Origin: Escherichia boydii | GTDB lineage: Bacteria; Pseudomonadota; Gammaproteobacteria; Enterobacterales; Enterobacteriaceae | Reading direction: 5' to 3' | Length of the DNA: 64,000 bases | Assembly: GCA_041890495.1 (NCBI GenBank) | Contig: CP169086.1 | Span: 3,720,001-3,784,000, forward strand | In this document: in pieces, positions 1 through 8,624 of the stretch | Numbering within the stretch: position 1 is the stretch's first letter | Layout of the letters: the number at the start of each line of letters is the position of its first letter | Translations under genes and position numbers: made by a program | Notes under the pieces: model-generated | What the model was told of the DNA's origin: nothing | The model's database searches: none | What the model saw: the letters and a program-made list of their open reading frames with translations, nothing else

Positions 1-230
1 ATGATTTTTACGGTCTTCCGCCTGTGCACATTATTACCGCAGAGTACGATCCGCTCTGCGATGAGGGCGAAATGTTGTTCCAGCATCTGACGGAGCAGGG
101 TGTGAAGTGTACCGCTCAGCGCTGGCTGGGCGTCATCCATGGCTTCTTTCAGCTTGGCGGCGTTAGCCAGTCAGCGCGAGACGTTATGCGGGATGTCGCC
201 GGGCGGATTCAGCACGCCCGGGGAGCGTGA
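1..230 (+). CDS. Alpha/beta hydrolase (esterase-like), C-terminal fragment
   Basis: The open frame enters from the left edge and ends at TGA 228-230, so only the last 75 residues are visible. They look like the C-terminus of an alpha/beta hydrolase of the hormone-sensitive-lipase/acetyl-esterase type. AEYDPLCDEGE would carry the catalytic aspartate, and VIHGF, about 30 residues later, the catalytic histidine. The nucleophile serine and oxyanion motif lie outside the window. The gene converges on fabY with an 8-bp gap. I do not recall a hydrolase at this place in K-12, so it may be accessory. Family assignment is fairly safe; substrate is unknown. Confidence 0.6.
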   Translation, partial: DFYGLPPVHIITAEYDPLCDEGEMLFQHLTEQGVKCTAQRWLGVIHGFFQLGGVSQSARDVMRDVAGRIQHARGA

Positions 231-238
231 ACAGGAGC

Positions 239-1228
239 TTATTCCTCTTCGTTCCCGCCCTCTTCATACGGGCCAAATGGCTTCGCGGGCAGAACGATAT
301 ACGTGCCTTCAAACACTGCACCCGGCGTCTCGTCGCCAAAGATTTCGACCTGCATCTGCACCCGTGCTTTTCGTCCGCGCGCCAGACGGTCGAGATCGCC
401 GCTTAAGGCACCGAGGTCGGCTACCGCATGAGGTTTACCGCTAATCGGCTTGCTGTAGCGGATATGCGCATCCGCAAGAATAATCGTTCCGCCGAGGTGG
501 CGTTCACGCAGCATCAGCCAGATAAGTCCCCAACCGGTGAGCGTCGCCAGTGAGAATAAACTCCCGGCAAACAGCGTATGGTGCGGATTCTGATTGCCGG
601 TTTCTGGCATGGTAGTGATAAATTTTTGCCCGGTATATTGCTGAATGCGCACGCCCATTTTTTCACTAAGCGGGATATGTTCGTACCACGCCTGTTGCAG
701 CTGCGCGCACCAGTCGCCGCGATGCAGAATGTCATCCAGAGTGGCGACGGGCTTAATCATCAAAAAATGGCGAATCGGCGTGGTGGTTGGCGTGGTGATT
801 TCTCCCTGATTAACAAACCCCAGCTTGGCGAAAAACTCCACCGCGTCTTCACGGGCGCTACAGGTCACGCGCTTAACGCCTTCCTGACGCGCCACCGACT
901 CCAGGGTCATCGCCATCAGCGTGCCTAACCCTTTGTCCTGCACGTCGGGATGAACGGCCATAAAGCGAATGGACGCTTCATTGTCGGCATTAATATACAG
1001 TCGGCCTACCGCCACCAGATTACCCTGCTCGTCGACGACCATCTGGTGATGCGCCATCGCATCCCACGCGTCGCGTTCCGAACCTTTTGGTTGATGCAGG
1101 GGCTTACGCAACATTTCCCAGCGAAACTGATAGTAACGCTCTAATTCTTCTTCTGTTTGTGGAACCCGAAGGTGATACATAGCGATACTCTCTCTTGTTT
1201 CCCGTGACAACCCTGGAAGCTGGCTCAT
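239..1228 (-). CDS. fabY: FabY/YiiD (MadA): GNAT plus hotdog thioesterase-fold protein
   Basis: A 329-residue protein matching E. coli YiiD over its full length. Residues about 15-150 form a GNAT acetyltransferase domain with the acetyl-CoA loop VQDKGLGTL. Residues about 170-315 form a hotdog (thioesterase-like) domain with the HHTLFAGS segment. The E. coli protein acts in initiation of fatty acid synthesis and has been described as a malonyl-ACP decarboxylase (MadA/FabY). That function is taken from knowledge of the family, not read from the sequence. It is the last gene of the leftward cluster yihX-yihY-dtd-fabY; its ATG overlaps the dtd stop by 4 nt, which implies translational coupling. 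Confidence 0.93.
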
Positions 1229-1662
1229 ACCTGCAACCAGAATGTCACGGGGCCATCATTGACCAGCGATACCTGCATATCCGCAGCGAAGCGTCCTGTT
1301 TGCGTGTTCATCTCTTGCTGACGGCAGCGTTCGACGAAATAGTCATATAACGCCTCTGCGCGATCCGGTGATGCACCTTTGGAGAAACTTGGGCGCATCC
1401 CCCGTTCGGTATCTGCGGCGAGGGTAAACTGGGAAACCACCAGCACACTGCCGCCCGCCTGTTGCACGTTGAGATTCATCTTGCCTTCGGCATCGCTAAA
1501 GATGCGGTAGCCGAGCACACGCTCGCACAGACGGTTTGCTTTCTGTTCGTCGTCATCCTTTTCGACACCCAATAACACCAAAAGTCCCGCGCCAATTTCG
1601 CCCGTCACTTCTCCCTCCACGGTGACGCTGGCACGGGTTACGCGTTGAATTAATGCAATCAT
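1225..1662 (-). CDS. dtd: D-aminoacyl-tRNA deacylase Dtd
   Basis: A 145-residue protein, the usual length for Dtd. It hydrolyses D-amino acids (for example D-tyrosine) from mischarged tRNA in the cytoplasm, a chiral proofreading step. The N-terminus [17 protein letters not shown] and the conserved SQFTL segment (about residues 77-81) are family hallmarks, as is the C-terminal [11 protein letters not shown] with the cross-subunit GP motif. It overlaps yihY upstream by 4 nt (1659-1662) and fabY downstream by 4 nt (1225-1228), so the cluster is likely one transcript. Confidence 0.96.
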
Positions 1663-2531
1663 GGTTCGTCGTCTTCTTCTTGTTCAGCTGCTTGTTTTAG
1701 TTTGCGGTATTCCCCGAGAGTGACAGTAATTTCCGCGCCAAGCAAGACGATACACCATGTCCAGTAGACCCAAACAAAGAGAATGGGGATCACCGCCAAC
1801 ACGCCGTAAATGAGCTGATATGACGGAAACATGGTGATATAAAGCGCGAAACCTTTCTTTCCTGCTTCGAACAGGAGCGCGGCGACAAACGCGCCGACAA
1901 TCGCGTCGCGGTTAGGTACGCGGATGGTAGGAACAATGCTGTACAGCAACCAGAAGGAGATCCACGACAACAGCAGCGGAAAAATACGCAGCACGTTATC
2001 GATGACAGTATTGAGATCGCTCGCCCAGCGCAGGGAGAGCAAATAGGAACTGATCGCCAGACTGGCCCCTGCCAGCAGCGGCCCCAGCGTTAAAATCATC
2101 CAGTACACGGCGAACGAGTAAATTTTTGGTCGCGCTCGTTTACTGCGCCAGATGGTATTCAACGCGCTATCGATGGAGTACATCAGCAATAACGCGGTGA
2201 CGATCAGCCCGCACGCCCCAACGGCGGTCATCTTGTTGGAATTGGCAACAAATTGTTCGATATACCGCTGAATAACATCGCCAGTAGCAGGCAGAAAGTT
2301 GGCAAAAATAAAGTGACGTAACTGAATGCTGACGTCGGAAAACATGGGAAAAGCGGCGAAAAGCGCAAAAACAACGGCAACCAGCGGCACTAATGAGAGC
2401 AACGACACATAGGCAAGGTTACCTGCCAGGGTTGTCATGTTGTCCTCATCAATGCGTTGCCAGAGTAGTTTTAGCCAGGCCCATAGTGGACGGGTACGGT
2501 GCCTGGCTTTGTCCTGAATGGTTTTTAGCAT
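1659..2531 (-). CDS. yihY: YihY/UPF0761 family inner-membrane protein
   Basis: A 290-residue integral membrane protein of the YihY (formerly mislabelled RNase BN/Rbn) family. A short cytoplasmic N-terminus with basic residues is followed by about six hydrophobic segments, for example near residues 40-65, 100-125, 140-165, 185-205, 215-235 and 245-270. The C-terminus is highly acidic. Its physiological role is not established; the old ribonuclease assignment was withdrawn. It overlaps yihX by 7 nt and dtd by 4 nt. Confidence 0.92.
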
Positions 2532-3124
2532 AACACCTTCGCGAAATAGTCCGGGATGGTGGTTTTATCTTTCACCAGAATACTGGTAATGCCCAGCTGA
2601 TTAGCTCCTTCTATATTATCGGCGTTATCGTCGAAAAAGACCGTATCGCTGGGTGAAAAACCTTCCGCCTGCAAAACATGCTGGTAAATTCGTGCTTCAG
2701 GTTTGCGCATCCCCAGATCTTGCGACAGATAGATATGGTCAGCAGCATCACGAATTTCCGGGTATTCTTCCGGCCAGAAGGTGGTATGCAGGCGGTTGGT
2801 ATTGGAAAGCACCACCACGCGATGCCCCTGCTCACGCAGTTTATGCATGATGGCGATCACTTCCGGGCGCAGCGCAACAAACACCGCCTGCCAGCCGTGA
2901 GAGAACTGCTCGTAGCTTAGCGGTAGAGCCATCTCATGACAGAAGCGTTCCGCAAATTCTTCATCACTGATCTCGCCGCGCTCATGCTGATGGAAGGTTT
3001 CGCCCATCGCGAAATTCTGCTTTAACGTTGCCAGCGGCACGCGGCTAAAATCGCTCCATGCACCCAACACGCGATTAAAATCGATATCGACGATGACGTT
3101 TCCTAAATCAAAGATATAAAGCAT
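2525..3124 (-). CDS. yihX: HAD-superfamily phosphatase YihX (alpha-D-glucose-1-phosphate phosphatase)
   Basis: A 199-residue HAD hydrolase. The start was set at ATG 3124 because it is preceded by GGAGATAAAC and gives the family length; the frame stays open upstream. Motif I is [11 protein letters not shown], with Asp6 as the nucleophile and Asn in place of the usual second Asp in the DxD position. Motif II is VVLSNTN, motif III the Lys in MRKPEARIY, and motif [11 protein letters not shown]. The E. coli enzyme dephosphorylates glucose-1-phosphate. It is the first gene of the cluster leading into yihY. Confidence 0.94.
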
Positions 3125-3212
3125 GTTTATCTCCTGCTCGCCGTGGAGAGGTAACTGTAGCGGGAATAAAGAGATTTGACTATGCGTGCGGTCTAAGGTG
3201 TGCGATCGATTT

Positions 3213-3683
3213 TTACGGCGCGTTTTTACGACAGTAAAGTGAAGGGACGTTTGACGCGGCGAAAAGCCAGGCCCCGCGATACTCATCGATCATCAGGCTC
3301 AGCTCTCTTCCCGGCGTACGATAAAAACCCGGCAGCGTTGCGTTTATATCAGCCTCATCCGCATCATCGGCGAAGGTTTTAACAATCCGATCGTTATTTA
3401 ATACGCGCGCGTTCTGATGATAGCTGTAGTGAAAATAGATGGTCCGGTTAACTTCAGAAACCGTCTGACCAAATAATTTACCGTTAATGACGGTAGACCC
3501 CTCCCGATGCTGCATCCGCCAGGACACCGTACCCACAAATCGGTTTTTACCAATCGTCCATTCTACATCTCCCGTACAGCGTATCGGGGTACTCGAAAAA
3601 TGCGAATACGCTAACCAACCGCTGGTGATAGCGGCCATCAGAAACGCCACCAGCAAAATAATACGGTTCCGGAGTGTCTTCAT
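3213..3683 (-). CDS. FidL/YqeJ-like membrane-anchored protein
   Basis: A 156-residue protein with one N-terminal hydrophobic segment (about residues 8-26, RIILLVAFLMAAITSGWLAY) followed by an extracytoplasmic-looking domain with two Cys residues (about residues 36 and 151). Size, topology and position right after a ToxR/CadC-like regulator match FidL of Salmonella pathogenicity island 3 and E. coli YqeJ. Its function is not known. By analogy with ToxR/ToxS-type pairs it may modulate the partner regulator, but that is inference. The start codon overlaps the regulator stop by 4 nt (3680-3683), so the two are co-translated. Confidence 0.65.
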   Translation of the reverse strand: MKTLRNRIILLVAFLMAAITSGWLAYSHFSSTPIRCTGDVEWTIGKNRFVGTVSWRMQHREGSTVINGKLFGQTVSEVNRTIYFHYSYHQNARVLNNDRIVKTFADDADEADINATLPGFYRTPGRELSLMIDEYRGAWLFAASNVPSLYCRKNAP

Positions 3684-4423
3684 TGCTCATGTGCCCAAAA
3701 ATAATGCGTGGTACATAATGCTGCCGCGTCCCGTCGCGCATCGTTATTACAGACAAACGCCGCCATTCGCTCCGTTTTACTATAGCCGATGAGAAAAACG
3801 TATCGTTTTTCGGCACACAGACCGGGATAGTTTTTTAACAGGGTCAAGTAATGATCCTGAACAGGTTCATTAGGTGCATAAAAAAGCTGGCAGGCGTTGG
3901 TCGTGCTGCCCGTTGAAAGTGGAATAAAGTTACTAAACGGCATGTTCTGGTGATGCTTATATAATATCACTCCATTGATAAACGCGATCAGCAAAAGCGT
4001 CGCGGTGATAATTATCAACCAGGCCGGCCTCTGCCTCGCGGTGCCATCGGCTATTGCCATGTCTTTATTGACGATGACCGTCTCAGCAGTTGGGGTAAAT
4101 ACTTCAACCTGAGTGGCTTCGGAAAGCATCAGCCCGCGGCGCGAAATCGTTTTTACCGTATCGCGCGGTAACCCCACCTCAGCCAGAGCATTGCGTAATG
4201 TCAAAATGGCCTGGTAAAAGGTATTCGGCGTGGTGACGTCATTGCGTTCCCCCCATCCCACCACCATTAACTGGTTTTGCGAAATAATTTCTCCCGGATG
4301 AGTGACGAGATAAACAAAACAGAGGTTGGCAGGAAGCTGCAATTGTATCGAGCGCCCGGAAATATGATTTACCAGGGTTTTGTTTTCTGGATCATACTCG
4401 ACCAATTTGTTAATGAGATACAA
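3680..4423 (-). CDS. MarT/YqeI-like transmembrane transcriptional regulator (CadC/ToxR family)
   Basis: Residues about 1-100 form an OmpR-type winged helix-turn-helix. The pattern NHISGRSIQLQLPANLCFVY, the helix ending VGWGERND, then NTFYQAILTLRNAL and TVKTISRRGLML is typical of CadC/ToxR proteins. One transmembrane segment (about residues 134-154) links it to a periplasmic domain with several Cys residues. I chose the TTG start at 4423: it follows a strong GAGGAAAGGA ribosome site and gives the usual YLINKLVEYDPE N-terminus (247 residues). A TTG at 4447 is possible but lacks such a site. Architecture with the FidL-like gene and autotransporter recalls Salmonella MarT, which activates misL. 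The target here is inferred to be the autotransporter. Confidence 0.7.
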   Translation of the reverse strand: MYLINKLVEYDPENKTLVNHISGRSIQLQLPANLCFVYLVTHPGEIISQNQLMVVGWGERNDVTTPNTFYQAILTLRNALAEVGLPRDTVKTISRRGLMLSEATQVEVFTPTAETVIVNKDMAIADGTARQRPAWLIIITATLLLIAFINGVILYKHHQNMPFSNFIPLSTGSTTNACQLFYAPNEPVQDHYLTLLKNYPGLCAEKRYVFLIGYSKTERMAAFVCNNDARRDAAALCTTHYFWAHEQ

Positions 4424-4970
4424 TTTTCCTTTCCTCAGCAATAACAATACTTAATCATATACACTAAAAAGACATACGTATATTTAACAACAGTATAGGT
4501 CAGAAGAATCAGGACGCGATAACACCCCAACTAAGATTAAAATTAACGCATTGTTTTTCAATGAGTTAAACAGCCTTTTTCTTAGGTTTTTCTCATCTAA
4601 AACGACATAATGAGATTTCATTACACTTTGCCAGCCCAAATAATTATATTGAGCCGCAACCGGAGAAAAGAAGGTCGTTACGGCAGATTTACGAAACGAA
4701 ATTTTAGCTATTAGTGCTATTTCATGAATCTTGTTCCGGGAGTTTTTTTGTCGAATAATCTTAATAGAGTGAAGAATATTCTGGGAATACGTCGACCAAA
4801 GTATATCTTCTGGCTATCGCTTCGCCCTGACGGAATAGACATCACCAGGAATTTATATTCTTTACCATTATTTTTCATAAACAAGAGAGGGTCACTGGAT
4901 ATGTTTCAAGATTGACACATTTGCATGGCAGTGAAATATTGACAGTGAAAATAAGACAGGAGTGGACTGG
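4424..4970. other. AT-rich divergent intergenic region of the regulator/autotransporter island
   Basis: About 550 bp between the leftward MarT-like gene and the rightward LuxR-like gene, clearly AT-richer than the flanking core genes. It should hold divergent promoters for both regulators. I see no convincing named operator. A 63-codon frame at 4724-4915 has no recognisable domain and no clear ribosome site, so I do not call it a gene. Confidence 0.5.
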
Positions 4971-5588
4971 ATGATAACATCGTCGCATAAGGTTGTCCGC
5001 TGTATAAGCTGTGAATTGTCCTGTCAGTTATTTCCAGATAACGCAGTACGTTCACAATATTGCGGAAACGCCTCATTCGCAGTTTGGCCAGGTGGTAACC
5101 ATTTCCTGCAGACTGCAGTAGAAAATAAAATATTGCGAGAAAACAAGAATCACTTATTACGCGGATTTATTTTTGTAGACTTTTCGATGTGCAACCTGCG
5201 CGTACTTGCCGATCCGCAATGGATTGAACGACTGGCGAGAACTAACATGAACATTGTGATTATCTCAGACCGCAAAATGGAAGCATTGGCCAATTACTTC
5301 TTCACTCATCGCAGTGAAATAAAGGGAGTTATTTATTCGAATGATAACGACAATATATTAAAGGAAAAAATTAGCCATCTATTCTCCGGAAGACGGGTGA
5401 ATAGCAGACGTGGCAGCATGTTGAACACTGTCGAATTCACTCTACTTAACAGGTTTTTATCAGGAGCGTGCCTCCAGGAGATTATAAAAACAGATAGCAT
5501 CGATGTTAAAAAAATTTATGTTCATAAAATACGACTAGAGAGGAAGTTAGGTACCAGCATCCATAAAATCCTTGTTTCTATTTTGTAA
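4971..5588 (+). CDS. Putative LuxR/YqeH-like transcriptional regulator
   Basis: A 205-residue protein. ATG 4971 was chosen because AGGAG at 4958-4962 lies 8 nt upstream; a GTG at 4962 would overlap that site. The C-terminal ~65 residues (from about GRRVNSRRGS) read like a degenerate LuxR-type helix-turn-helix: LNTVEFTLLNRFLSGACLQEI, then a recognition-helix-like VKKIYVHKIRLERKLG. The N-terminal ~130 residues contain phrases resembling a receiver-like alpha/beta fold (GFIFVDFSM, MNIVIISDRK) but I do not see the full phosphoacceptor set. It resembles E. coli YqeH, which lies beside yqeI-yqeJ. It probably regulates the adjacent autotransporter gene (72 nt downstream); this is inference. Confidence 0.55.
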   Translation: MITSSHKVVRCISCELSCQLFPDNAVRSQYCGNASFAVWPGGNHFLQTAVENKILRENKNHLLRGFIFVDFSMCNLRVLADPQWIERLARTNMNIVIISDRKMEALANYFFTHRSEIKGVIYSNDNDNILKEKISHLFSGRRVNSRRGSMLNTVEFTLLNRFLSGACLQEIIKTDSIDVKKIYVHKIRLERKLGTSIHKILVSIL

Positions 5589-5659
5589 TTTCAACCTTTT
5601 TACATACCCACATCTAATGCTGTGGAGGATGTTCTACGCCTGAAAGAAAGGGGCTAGCT

Positions 5660-8569
5660 ATGCCATATTTAATGAAACACTCACCAGTCGCCGCTGCTAT
5701 TTCGCTGGCGTTATCGTCAGTACTATTTACCGTACATGCAGCGGCAATAGATTTTGCTAATTTACCCACCTCCGGAGCAGTAACGGATTTGCCTGCAGAA
5801 ATACAGGCGTTGATTCCTGCAACGGCAAACGCGAACTTTAGCAAAAATACCGGCGATCCTAACTATGTTTACCAGTACAGCGCGGGAAATATCCCGATCT
5901 ATGGAGATGGGATCACCCTTGAGGGACCGGGGGCGGAAGCCTTTGAGCATTCGGTCACCGTTATTCAGAACTCCACGTCCGGCAGCCCAGGGGTGATATT
6001 TGGTGACGATCTCACTATTCGCGCCCAGTCAAAAGTGGCCGCCAACAATGGTAAAGACGTCGACGGTATTCGTACCCATGGTATGAACACGCCGGACAAC
6101 CCGGTATTTATCATTACCGGCGACCGTACCCATATTTACGTCAATGGCCTAAGCGGTGACGGTATTAATGCCGGATACAGCTCCTTCAGCCAGGGCTCTC
6201 TCGGCTCCGCCAATATTTATGTGGGTGACGATCTCTATATCGAAACAACTGGCAGTACCGGTCGGGGTATCAGCGCCTATGCGTTGAATGATGCGTCGAA
6301 GGCCAAAAATTACGTTATCGTCGGCGATCGTGCGCACATTGTTACGCGTGGGACTTCCGCCGAGGGGATTCGAACCAACCAGAGCGGCTCATACGTCCGT
6401 CTGGGGGATGAGGCCGCCATCGAAACCTACGGCACATCGTCCTACGGCCTGTATGCAGGTTCAGCGTCAAAAATTGAGCTGGGGAAAAACGCGACGATAA
6501 CTACCGACGCGTCCAGCGCTTCCGGGGTTTATTCTACCGGCTCGTCAACCATCACCCTTGATGAAGGCGCGACCATCACCACCAACGGTGCCAGCGCGCA
6601 TGGCGTCTATGCGTACACAGGCGCGGTGAATACTGGAGATAACGTCACCATTACGGTAAACAGCCGCGAGAAAATCAACAGTTCTGCGCAAGCGCCGCAC
6701 GGGATGTATGCCTGGTCACGTGGCGTGATAACGCTCGGGGGTGGCGCAACTATTACCACCGCTGGCCAACGCGATAACGGCAGTTATGCCATGAACGTCG
6801 GCAATGGCGGGGTTATTGATGCGTCCGCGGGCGGAAAATTCGTCCTCACAGGCGATATTCTCTCCGCAGGCGGCGTCGCGGCCACCAGCACGCTTCCGGC
6901 TCAAAACAGTGCCATTACGCTGAATATGGATGACAACTCACTGTGGAACGGGGCGTCTTATATTGAGAGCAACGCCAACGGTACCGGGACTATCGCGCTT
7001 ACGATGAATGATGCCGTGTGGAATATGCGCGACAGCTCCACGTTGACCAGCCTGACGCTGAATGCGGGCGGCACGATTAATTTCCAGCATTCTGAGGATG
7101 CGGCATGGCAAACCTTGACCATCAGTGATGATTTTATCGGCAACGGCGGCAAGCTGGTTTTCAATACCGTATTGTTTGACGATATCTCGGAAACGGACAA
7201 ACTGATCGTTGAAGGCAACACTTCCGGTCATACCGGCGTGGAAGTGAATAACATTGGCGGTGCTGGCGCGCAAACCGTAGAAGGGATTGAAATTGTCAGC
7301 GTTGACGGCAACTCTGAGGGGACGTTTGAGAAGGCCAGCCGTATCGTGGCGGGAGGCTATGACTATAACGTTATGCAAAAAGGTAAAAACTGGTTTCTGA
7401 CCAGCCTGGTTGAACCCGTCGACCCACCGGTTGACCCGGTAGATCCGCCTGTTGACCCTGTTGACCCACCTGTCGACCCGGTAGAACCACCCGTTGACCC
7501 GGTAGATCCACCTGTTGACCCAGTGGACCCACCCGTCGACCCGGTGATTCCGCCGCAAGAGCCCGTCCCACCGCCTGCACCACCGAAAAGCGAGCATCAG
7601 TATCGTCCGGAATTTGGGAGCTATCTGGCAAACAGCTATGCGGCAAATACGCTGTTTATGACCCGTCTGCATGACCGTCTGGGTGAAACGCAGTACACCG
7701 ACATGCTCACCGGCGAGCAGAAAGTAACGAGCTTGTGGATGCGTAACGTCGGCGGCCATACGCGTTTCAGAGACGGCAGCGGCCAGTTAAAAACGACCGC
7801 CAATCGATACGTGCTGCAGCTGGGTGGCGATGTTGCCCAGTGGAGCACCGACGGCCTGGACCGTTGGCATCTTGGTCTGATGGCGGGCTACGGCAACAGC
7901 CAGAGCCGGAGCGCGTCCAGCCTGACCGGCTATCACTCACGCGGTGAAGTGAATGGCTATAGCGTCGGTCTGTACGGGACCTGGTACGCAAACGACGCGG
8001 ATAAAAGTGGTACCTACGTGGATAGCTGGATGCTGTATAACTGGTTCGACAATAAGGTGATGGGGCAGGATCAGGCCACAGAGAGTTATCGCTCCAGCGG
8101 CGTGACCGCCTCTGTAGAAGCTGGCTATAGCGTTAAGGTGGGCGAAAGCGGCCGCAACAGCTACTGGCTCCAGCCGAAGGCGCAGGCCGTTTGGATGGAC
8201 GTGCAGGCTGACGACCATCGCGAGCGCAACGGCACGCGGGTGAAAGACGAGACTCAGGGGAACCTGATGACACGTCTCGGCGTGAAGGCCTATATCAGCG
8301 GACATAACGCGATTGACGACGGTAAATCCCGTACCTTCCAGCCGTTTATCGAAGCGAACTGGATCCACAATACCCAGATCACGCGTATCCGCATGGATGA
8401 CGTCAGCAATGAGATGCGCGGTACGCGCAATATCGGTGAACTCAAGACAGGCGTAGAGGGGCAGATTACGCCGCAGCTTAGCGTATGGGGCAATGTGGCT
8501 CAGCAGATAGGCGACAAAGGCTACAGCGATACCCAGGGGATGCTGGGGGTGAAATACAGCTTCAAATAA
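5660..8569 (+). CDS. MisL/AIDA-type autotransporter (type Va) surface protein
   Basis: A 969-residue outer-membrane autotransporter. The N-terminus has a hydrophobic segment and an Ala-X-Ala-like cleavage region near residues 25-28 (TVHA-A). Residues about 150-405 hold imperfect 20-25-residue repeats of the type GDxAxITTxGxSAxGVYA, as expected for a right-handed beta-helix passenger. Residues 588-629 form a Pro/Asp heptad linker and residues about 655-969 the autotransporter beta-barrel, ending YSFK. In Salmonella, MisL (also about 950 residues, next to marT-fidL) binds fibronectin; adhesion here is inference. The start has a purine-rich site (GAAAGGGG) 6-8 nt upstream. It converges on typA. 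Confidence 0.85.
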   Translation: MPYLMKHSPVAAAISLALSSVLFTVHAAAIDFANLPTSGAVTDLPAEIQALIPATANANFSKNTGDPNYVYQYSAGNIPIYGDGITLEGPGAEAFEHSVTVIQNSTSGSPGVIFGDDLTIRAQSKVAANNGKDVDGIRTHGMNTPDNPVFIITGDRTHIYVNGLSGDGINAGYSSFSQGSLGSANIYVGDDLYIETTGSTGRGISAYALNDASKAKNYVIVGDRAHIVTRGTSAEGIRTNQSGSYVRLGDEAAIETYGTSSYGLYAGSASKIELGKNATITTDASSASGVYSTGSSTITLDEGATITTNGASAHGVYAYTGAVNTGDNVTITVNSREKINSSAQAPHGMYAWSRGVITLGGGATITTAGQRDNGSYAMNVGNGGVIDASAGGKFVLTGDILSAGGVAATSTLPAQNSAITLNMDDNSLWNGASYIESNANGTGTIALTMNDAVWNMRDSSTLTSLTLNAGGTINFQHSEDAAWQTLTISDDFIGNGGKLVFNTVLFDDISETDKLIVEGNTSGHTGVEVNNIGGAGAQTVEGIEIVSVDGNSEGTFEKASRIVAGGYDYNVMQKGKNWFLTSLVEPVDPPVDPVDPPVDPVDPPVDPVEPPVDPVDPPVDPVDPPVDPVIPPQEPVPPPAPPKSEHQYRPEFGSYLANSYAANTLFMTRLHDRLGETQYTDMLTGEQKVTSLWMRNVGGHTRFRDGSGQLKTTANRYVLQLGGDVAQWSTDGLDRWHLGLMAGYGNSQSRSASSLTGYHSRGEVNGYSVGLYGTWYANDADKSGTYVDSWMLYNWFDNKVMGQDQATESYRSSGVTASVEAGYSVKVGESGRNSYWLQPKAQAVWMDVQADDHRERNGTRVKDETQGNLMTRLGVKAYISGHNAIDDGKSRTFQPFIEANWIHNTQITRIRMDDVSNEMRGTRNIGELKTGVEGQITPQLSVWGNVAQQIGDKGYSDTQGMLGVKYSFK
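7421..7546 (+). repeat. Six tandem 21-bp repeats coding a DPPVDPV heptad linker
   Basis: Six in-frame copies of a 7-residue unit DPPVDPV (the fourth reads EPPVDPV), followed by a decayed IPPQEPV and PPPAPP. The repeat separates the passenger from the beta-barrel (residues 588-629). The synonymous codons differ between copies, so it is not a very recent expansion, but copy number could vary by slippage. Confidence 0.9.
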
Positions 8570-8573
8570 CAAC

Positions 8574-8606
8574 AAAAAAGCCGCTGAGAAATCAGCGGCT
8601 TTTTTT
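8574..8606. terminator. Bidirectional terminator between the autotransporter and typA
   Basis: The stem AGCCGCTGA/TCAGCGGCT with a GAAA-like loop is flanked by a run of A on one side and of T on the other. It can therefore stop transcription from both converging genes. Confidence 0.88.
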
Positions 8607-8624
8607 ACTACGGATTTGACCGTA

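Noticed and set aside
4724..4915. 63-codon rightward ORF in the island's intergenic region
   Set aside because: No recognisable domain, no clear ribosome site, AT-rich context where such frames arise by chance.
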